A stretch of 64,000 bases of DNA from Crotophaga sulcirostris. Taxonomy: Eukaryota; Chordata; Aves; Cuculiformes; Crotophagidae. The stretch covers positions 829,875 to 893,874 of the forward strand of contig VYZB01000376.1 of NCBI GenBank assembly GCA_013397455.1. The letters run 5' to 3'. The number at the start of each line of letters is the position of its first letter. The stretch's first letter is position 1. A program made the translations under genes and the position numbers. Below are positions 1 through 64,000 of this stretch, one piece after another. Below the pieces are notes generated by a model. That model was not told the DNA's origin. It saw nothing but the letters and a program-made list of their open reading frames with translations, and did not search any database.

Positions 1-59457
<59,457 letters not shown>

Positions 59458-59583
59458 GATGTCCAATAGGCAGCTTTTGTATCCTATTAAGTCTGCAGAA
59501 TGAACATCATCTTCGGCCACACATTCTTTTACTTGACAAGCTTCAAAGATTACTCTCTTCTATACCACAAAAAACATCAAAAC

Positions 59584-61714
59584 CTGTAACAGAGACATGC
59601 TTAGTTTATTTGGCAACACAACAATAGAATCATTTGTTAACATTAAGGGTTACTAGTGATACTAGTACATCATGTGAACAATTACCACCAACTAATTAGA
59701 CATCAGTTTTAGTCAACAAAGTGAACTGTGCTGCTCCTTCTCTAAGCTTGCACATTGTAGACGAAAAGGAAAATATATTTTGTAGACTATCCACTGTTAG
59801 GTGTTTCAGAAGGATATCAATACAAAACATTATGTTTGTGTAGACTGTTCCCCTACATTCTCTATTCTTCTAAGAGAATTACAAACCCCATTTCTCTTCA
59901 AAATAGTTGTAAGAGATAAATGCATGTACTCAGATTTTTTAAGTAGGTCAATATCCAAGGTTTACGTTCTAATAGCAGCTTTTAACATAGCAAGTATTCT
60001 AGCTGTTTCATAAACCTGGAATTTTCTACTTGGAAATAAGTTTTATTGTATTAAACATACCACCAATATGTAGGGGTACACAGGAAGAATATTACATTGA
60101 ACTATAACTCAGCTCACCTTTAGAAGAAAATCACCAATTTAGTGTTACTGATAAAAATAAATCAATACAGGAAACATATTTACAACATAGCCCTTGAAAA
60201 AAATCCAAGATCTACTTCAAGTTGAATAGCTAACTCATTTATGAGTTCTTTCCATTAATTAAAGCAAATTAACATGAAGAATAAGCTGGATTAAACAGTA
60301 AAGACTTCACGAGCCATGAATATCTGCTTTTTAACTCCAAAGCAGATGGATATCTATACTAAAGTCCAAAACAAGAAACTGGCCTGGACTCCACCCTTAC
60401 TACCTCTGCCTTCCAGCCACGTTTGTCATAATCTATTTTTACAGTCACACTGAACACAGAAGTACTTGGTGCAACACATTAAATACCATAAAATCATAGA
60501 ATGGTTTGTTTTGGAAGGGACTTTAAAGATTATCTAGTTCCAGTAGTTAATAATCTGCACTAGAAATATGGAGAAGAAAAAATGCATTTTCTGTTTCAAA
60601 CTATAATTTTAACAGAACATGCAGCAAGAATAAACCTATTATTTCTAAGACCCTTTTTTTCTTCTTTACAATAAAGCACAGCTGGTGCCAGAGCCATTGT
60701 ACTGCCTTATATTTAAACACAGTCATTCCAAAGTGTCTTCAAAATCAAGTGGAAGATAAGTACAATGAGTGCTAACACTATGCTTTCGTTTCTTAATAAA
60801 GAATATCTAGATGCATCATTTCTGGTGTTTTAGATCTACCCATCAAAATTCACCTGGGTATATGTGTCCATAAGCTCCAAAACACACATCTACCATACAA
60901 CCTTCATTCACACTCCTAGAGAAAGCAACACAGCTTTCTTCCCATCTCAATTGAGAAGACATTTGAAAACCTTATTTTTGAAGTATAGATGAGTCTGTGG
61001 TACAACTGCTAGGCACATGTTAAGGCCCACTGAAGAATTACTAACTTGCAAACTAAAGACTCCCACCACACATTAAAGCAGAAAAATCCTGACAGAGTAT
61101 TTGGAGTACTGTACTTGACAAAGATCAATTGCTTGGATAAGAGGAAAACACACCATTAACAAAAAAGACTTTCTCATAAATCTGCTTCTTCACTTCAAGC
61201 ATAGAATTCAGTAACTCTACCCAAGAACCAACAGGTGTAGTGAAATAAAATCTTGTCTCATAACATAAAGTGTACTGTCACATCCACATCATGCTACAGT
61301 TTTAAACCTGAAATCACTCCGAAGCTATATAGAGAAAAAAAAAAATCTGAATAATGTTTTCTGGAAACGCTAAAGATTTTGAATATGCAACCTTCCTCTG
61401 TTAAATAACCTACCTATAGCTAGGTTGTTAGCCCACAAATGGATACACTCTAAAACCATGTTATTCCACTTGGGGAAAAATGTTGCCAAGTGGCACTGAA
61501 CTGCTCAGAGAGGCCCCATAATTGATCAAAGCAGCAGAGTAAGTGTTTGAGGAGTTAATGAGTTTGATTGGTGTTATCTACAAAACTTGTGTCAGTCTCC
61601 TCACGAACCTCTGAACATGCTTAACCAACGTTAGCGTGGCCATTGATTCGGATTGGGTATAAGCACGAAATGCTTCACAGTGCGGTACCTGCGCTGGAGC
61701 CTACAAAAACTCAC
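59584..61714 (-). other. Probable CCDC171 intron 1
   Basis: This lies between the proposed non-coding first exon and exon 2. It is AT-rich, with one short CR1 tail at 60488-60546 and nothing else recognised. The borders depend on the uncertain ends of the two exons. Confidence 0.55.
60488..60546 (-). repeat. CR1 LINE, 3' terminal scrap
   Basis: The plus strand reads AATCATAGAATGGTTTG, TTGGAAGGGACTTTAAAGAT and ATCTAGTTCCA, the reverse complement of the last 60 bases of a CR1 element. It is an extreme 5' truncation. Confidence 0.85.
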
Positions 61715-62150
61715 CAGCAGTTGTTTCAGCTGAAAGAACCACTAGGATTTTCATTAAATTCCAGCCAGGGTTTTTACGCGAGCTCAAAAGCAAAGCCAGG
61801 CCACCACGCTGACACCGCAACCGCCGCTCGCCCAGGCGCTGCTGCACCAGCGCCTCAGGGGAGCGCGGGCGGCCCAGGCGCCGCTCCCGCCGCCGCCAGC
61901 GACCAACAAGCGCCGAGCGCCGCCGCCACGGCCGGGCACCCCCGCCCACCACCTCGGCTGCGGCTGCCGGGGGTCCCGCTGGCGCTGCCCCCGCGGGTGC
62001 TGCTAGGGCTGCCGGGGCTCCCGTTGGGACTGCCGAGGGTGCTGCTGGGAGTGCTGCCGTCTCTGCCGCCTGTGCGGCTGCGGGAGCGCCCGAGCCGAGC
62101 ACCACGCCGCGGGGACGCTAACGGCTCCCTCCCCAACGGCCACTTCCGGC
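61715..62150 (-). other. CCDC171: Probable CCDC171 exon 1, 5' untranslated
   Basis: At the downstream edge of the CpG island the minus strand has a consensus splice donor, CTG|GTGAGT, with the cut after 61715. A second possible donor, CAG|GTACCG, lies about 26 bases further on. No in-frame start codon upstream joins the coding frame that begins at 59457, so this is read as a non-coding first exon. The upstream end at about 62150 is only an estimate from the position of the ETS motif. Confidence 0.45.
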
Positions 62151-62330
62151 GGCAGCGGACTCGCGCCACGTCCGGGGTGGGGGGGGCAGGCGGCGCGCAG
62201 GCTGAGCGGGACCGTGGCGGCGGCGGCGCCGCTGGGCGAGGCGGGGCGGGAAGCGGGGTGGCGCCCCCTACAGCTCGCGCCTCGCCCTCAGCCCCGACAC
62301 CGCCCGCCCCGACACCGCCCCGGCATGATG
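61780..62330 (-). promoter_or_regulatory. CCDC171: CpG island promoter of CCDC171
   Basis: This is the only long CpG-dense, GC-rich stretch in an AT-rich window, and it lies just upstream of the first CCDC171 exons. On the minus strand an ETS-type motif, CCGGAAGTG, sits at 62141-62149, and GC boxes (GGGCGG-like runs) lie at about 62235-62262. No TATA box is obvious, which is usual for housekeeping-type CpG island promoters. Transcription leftwards is inferred from the gene to the left. A divergent transcript to the right is possible: in human, PSIP1 lies upstream in opposite orientation. No exon of it is visible in this window. The exact start site cannot be placed from sequence alone. Confidence 0.75.
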
Positions 62331-62419
62331 CCGGCGGTGCGGCAAGTGGTGGCTGTTCCATCCGTGTTTGGGTGGCATCCCCACACACCCCTCGTCCCAG
62401 CGCTGCTGGTGTGAGGGCA

Positions 62420-62652
62420 CAGAATCACAGAATGCCCTCAGTCGGAAGGGGCCCACCAGGGCCATCGAGTCCACCTGCTGTCCCTGCACAGGGCAGCCCC
62501 AGCGCTCACACCGTGTGTCTGAGGGCGTTCTCCAAGTGCTGCTGGAGTATGGGCAGCCCTGGCGCCGTGACTGCTCCCCTGGGGAGCTGTGCCAGTGCTG
62601 CACCACCCGCTGGGTGAAGAACCTGCTCCTAATGTCCAACCTAACCCTGACC
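62420..62652 (-). repeat. CR1 LINE 3' fragment beside the promoter
   Basis: The segment begins CACAGAATCACAGAATG and continues with GGAAGGGGCCCACCAGGGCC, ATCGAGTCCACCTGCTG and GGGTGAAGAACCTGCTCCTA, the reverse complement of a GC-rich CR1 subfamily end. It lies roughly 100 bases beyond the edge of the CpG island. Confidence 0.85.
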
Positions 62653-62758
62653 TGGCACATCTTCCTGTATCACTGTCCACTCAGTGGACTTGTGATGGTT
62701 CATTTACCATGATCTCCGAAGCGCAAAAATCAGTTGAGGTGACCCAACACCAAGGGGT

Positions 62759-63124
62759 TATCACAGTATCACAGTATCACAAGGTTGGAAAGGACCTCTG
62801 AGATCATCAAGTCCAACCTGTAACCCAACACTAACACCAACCCAGCGTCTAAACCACGGCACTGAGTGCCTCATCCAATCTCCTCTTAAACACCTCCAGG
62901 GTTGGTGACTCCACCACGTCCCTGGGCAGCGCATTCCAATGGCTAACTACCCTTTCAGTGAAGAACTTTTTCCTAGCATCAAGCCTAAACTTTCCCTGAC
63001 GAAGCTTGAGTCCATGTCCTCTTGTTCTGTCACTGGTCACCTGAGAGAAGAGACCAACCCCTGCCTGACTACAACCTCCTTTTAGGTAGTTGTAGAGAGC
63101 AATAAGGTCACCCCTGAGCCTCAC
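62759..63124 (-). repeat. CR1 LINE 3' fragment, TATCACAG-tail subfamily
   Basis: The segment starts with two to three copies of TATCACAG, followed by AAGGTTGGAAAGGACCTCTG. On the minus strand it keeps an open frame of 91 codons with [35 protein letters not shown] and [20 protein letters not shown]. It is closely related to the copy at 5911-6350. It is 5'-truncated and abuts the LTR-like block at about 63125. Confidence 0.92.
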
Positions 63125-63132
63125 AGTGTAAC

Positions 63133-63138
63133 TTTATT
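63133..63138 (-). terminator. Poly(A) signal of the LTR-like block
   Basis: AATAAA on the minus strand, followed by GTTACACTGTGA and then CR1 sequence. It would fit the R/U5 border of an LTR pointing towards the CCDC171 promoter. Confidence 0.45.
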
Positions 63139-63332
63139 GTTTAGAGTGATGAAAAAGAAAAGATAGCGTGATGAAAAAGAAAAGAAAAGGTAAAGTAAAA
63201 GGGAGGGAAGCGGATAATAGCTAACAGCACAGGTCCGAAGGTGTCCCGATGGCCCAGGCTCCAGATAGCATCCTGCCAGTCCTTGTCGTGATCCTTTGGT
63301 GGGGAAGATCTTCGTTGAAGCTCGGTTAAGAG

Positions 63333-63348
63333 CTATCTTTTATGCTAA
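63333..63348 (-). promoter_or_regulatory. TATA-like box of the LTR-like block
   Basis: The minus strand reads GCATAAAAGATAGC about 200 bases upstream of AATAAA, consistent with an LTR core promoter. Its activity is unknown. Confidence 0.45.
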
Positions 63349-64000
63349 GCAACATACCTTGCACCTCCTCTCCCCCAGTGATTGAGGCCAGTTTCCACCT
63401 TCATTTCACAATCAAGACTTAACTTCTGCACATGGCCTCAGAGGCAGGAAGGCCTTATCTTGGTTGTTCAATCCAGTCCTGCATATCGGGGAACAGAACA
63501 TTCCCCATACCACGCAGTGCTTCAGACCAACTCTTACAGCCTCAGAGGCAGGGGGCAGATGGGACAAGTTTGCTGATGCAGGTGAAGTCCATCTACTGGA
63601 CGGCAGCCATGCGGCCTTATCTAGGTTGTTCAGTCTAGTCCCGGGTATCAGAGAACAGGACATTCCGCATACCATGCAGTTCTTCCTCTCAGGGAGCTTG
63701 CTTCTTAGTATCTCTTCCAAGGTCTCTGGTATCGCAGAAGAGCACAGCATTCCCCATACCACGCAGTTCTTTCTCTCAGGGCTTTTGCTTCTTGGTATCT
63801 CTTCAAGTACCCTGACGGTGATGTTGAGACAAATACTGTTCTTCAGACCGACTCTTACACCACGCCACGGCTCAACATTGTTATCAGGATCTCATGGCGG
63901 TGACACAATCCTCAAAAGAGAAGGAGTAAGAGAGAGAGAAAGAAAATAAGAAAAGGAAAGGAAAGTGGTCTAACATCAATTATCAATGAGCTTGTCACCT

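Larger units (their letters stand above)
63125..64000 (-). repeat. LTR-like block (endogenous retrovirus type), minus strand
   Basis: Read on the minus strand, the block ends with a TATA-like GCATAAAAGATAGC (about 63333-63348), then about 200 bases, then AATAAA (63133-63138) close to the junction with a CR1. This is the layout of an LTR with U3, R and little or no U5. The U3-like part contains diverged repeated units, with the CATACCACGCAG motif recurring at about 63506, 63669 and 63754. No coding part was seen. The right end passes into a pyrimidine-rich stretch (on the minus strand) at about 63900-63970 and may go beyond the window. The family was not identified. Confidence 0.55.

Noticed and set aside
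61701..62388. Minus-strand open frames in the CpG island
   Set aside because: These are the same compositional effect. They do not join the CCDC171 coding frame, so the region is treated as promoter and non-coding exon.
61643..62617. Plus-strand open frame of 324 codons across the CpG island
   Set aside because: It is rich in Ala, Pro, Gly and Arg, as expected where GC-rich DNA lacks stop codons. It runs from AT-rich intron through the CpG island into a CR1 element, with no domain or splice structure.

Overview
The window is vertebrate nuclear DNA, almost certainly from a bird. The evidence is an AT-rich intronic background, short exons (about 90-200 bases) with GT-AG borders, one CpG island, and interspersed repeats dominated by CR1 LINEs with typical avian 3' ends, plus avian-type LTR pieces. 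There are no operons, ribosome binding sites, CRISPR arrays or recognisable RNA genes.

One protein-coding gene occupies nearly the whole window on the minus strand: the 5' half of CCDC171 (coiled-coil domain-containing protein 171; human C9orf93 on 9p22). Its promoter is a CpG island near 61.8-62.3 kb. A non-coding first exon probably ends at 61715, and the start codon is at 59457. Fourteen coding exons follow leftwards, at 59.4, 55.9, 53.8, 50.8, 45.6, 32.7, 31.2, 23.8, 15.5, 10.4, 7.5, 5.1, 3.0 and 0.9 kb. Every splice phase fits its neighbour, and together they give 1938 coding bases (646 codons). The 3' half of the gene lies beyond position 1. The exon expected between 50.7 and 45.7 kb, about 44 residues in the human protein as I remember it, was not found. 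The flanking phases (0/0) would let it be absent without a frameshift.

The introns hold CR1 copies at 5.9, 17.8, 18.6, 24.4-26.3, 40.2-41.7, 43.6, 56.4 and 60.5 kb, a piece of an ERVL-type LTR at 13.1 kb, and a small hAT-like DNA transposon at 30.5 kb. The 40.2-41.7 kb CR1 keeps much of a reverse transcriptase frame, but it has decay lesions and an assembly gap inside it. Upstream of the promoter, 62.4-64.0 kb is almost all mobile elements: two CR1 copies of different subfamilies and an LTR-like block with an internally repeated U3-like part.

I see no new multi-gene system here. The points most worth checking are the missing exon, two assembly artefacts (a single N between identical 16-base copies, and a gap inside the CR1), the hAT-like element, and the LTR with internal repeats about 1 kb from the promoter.
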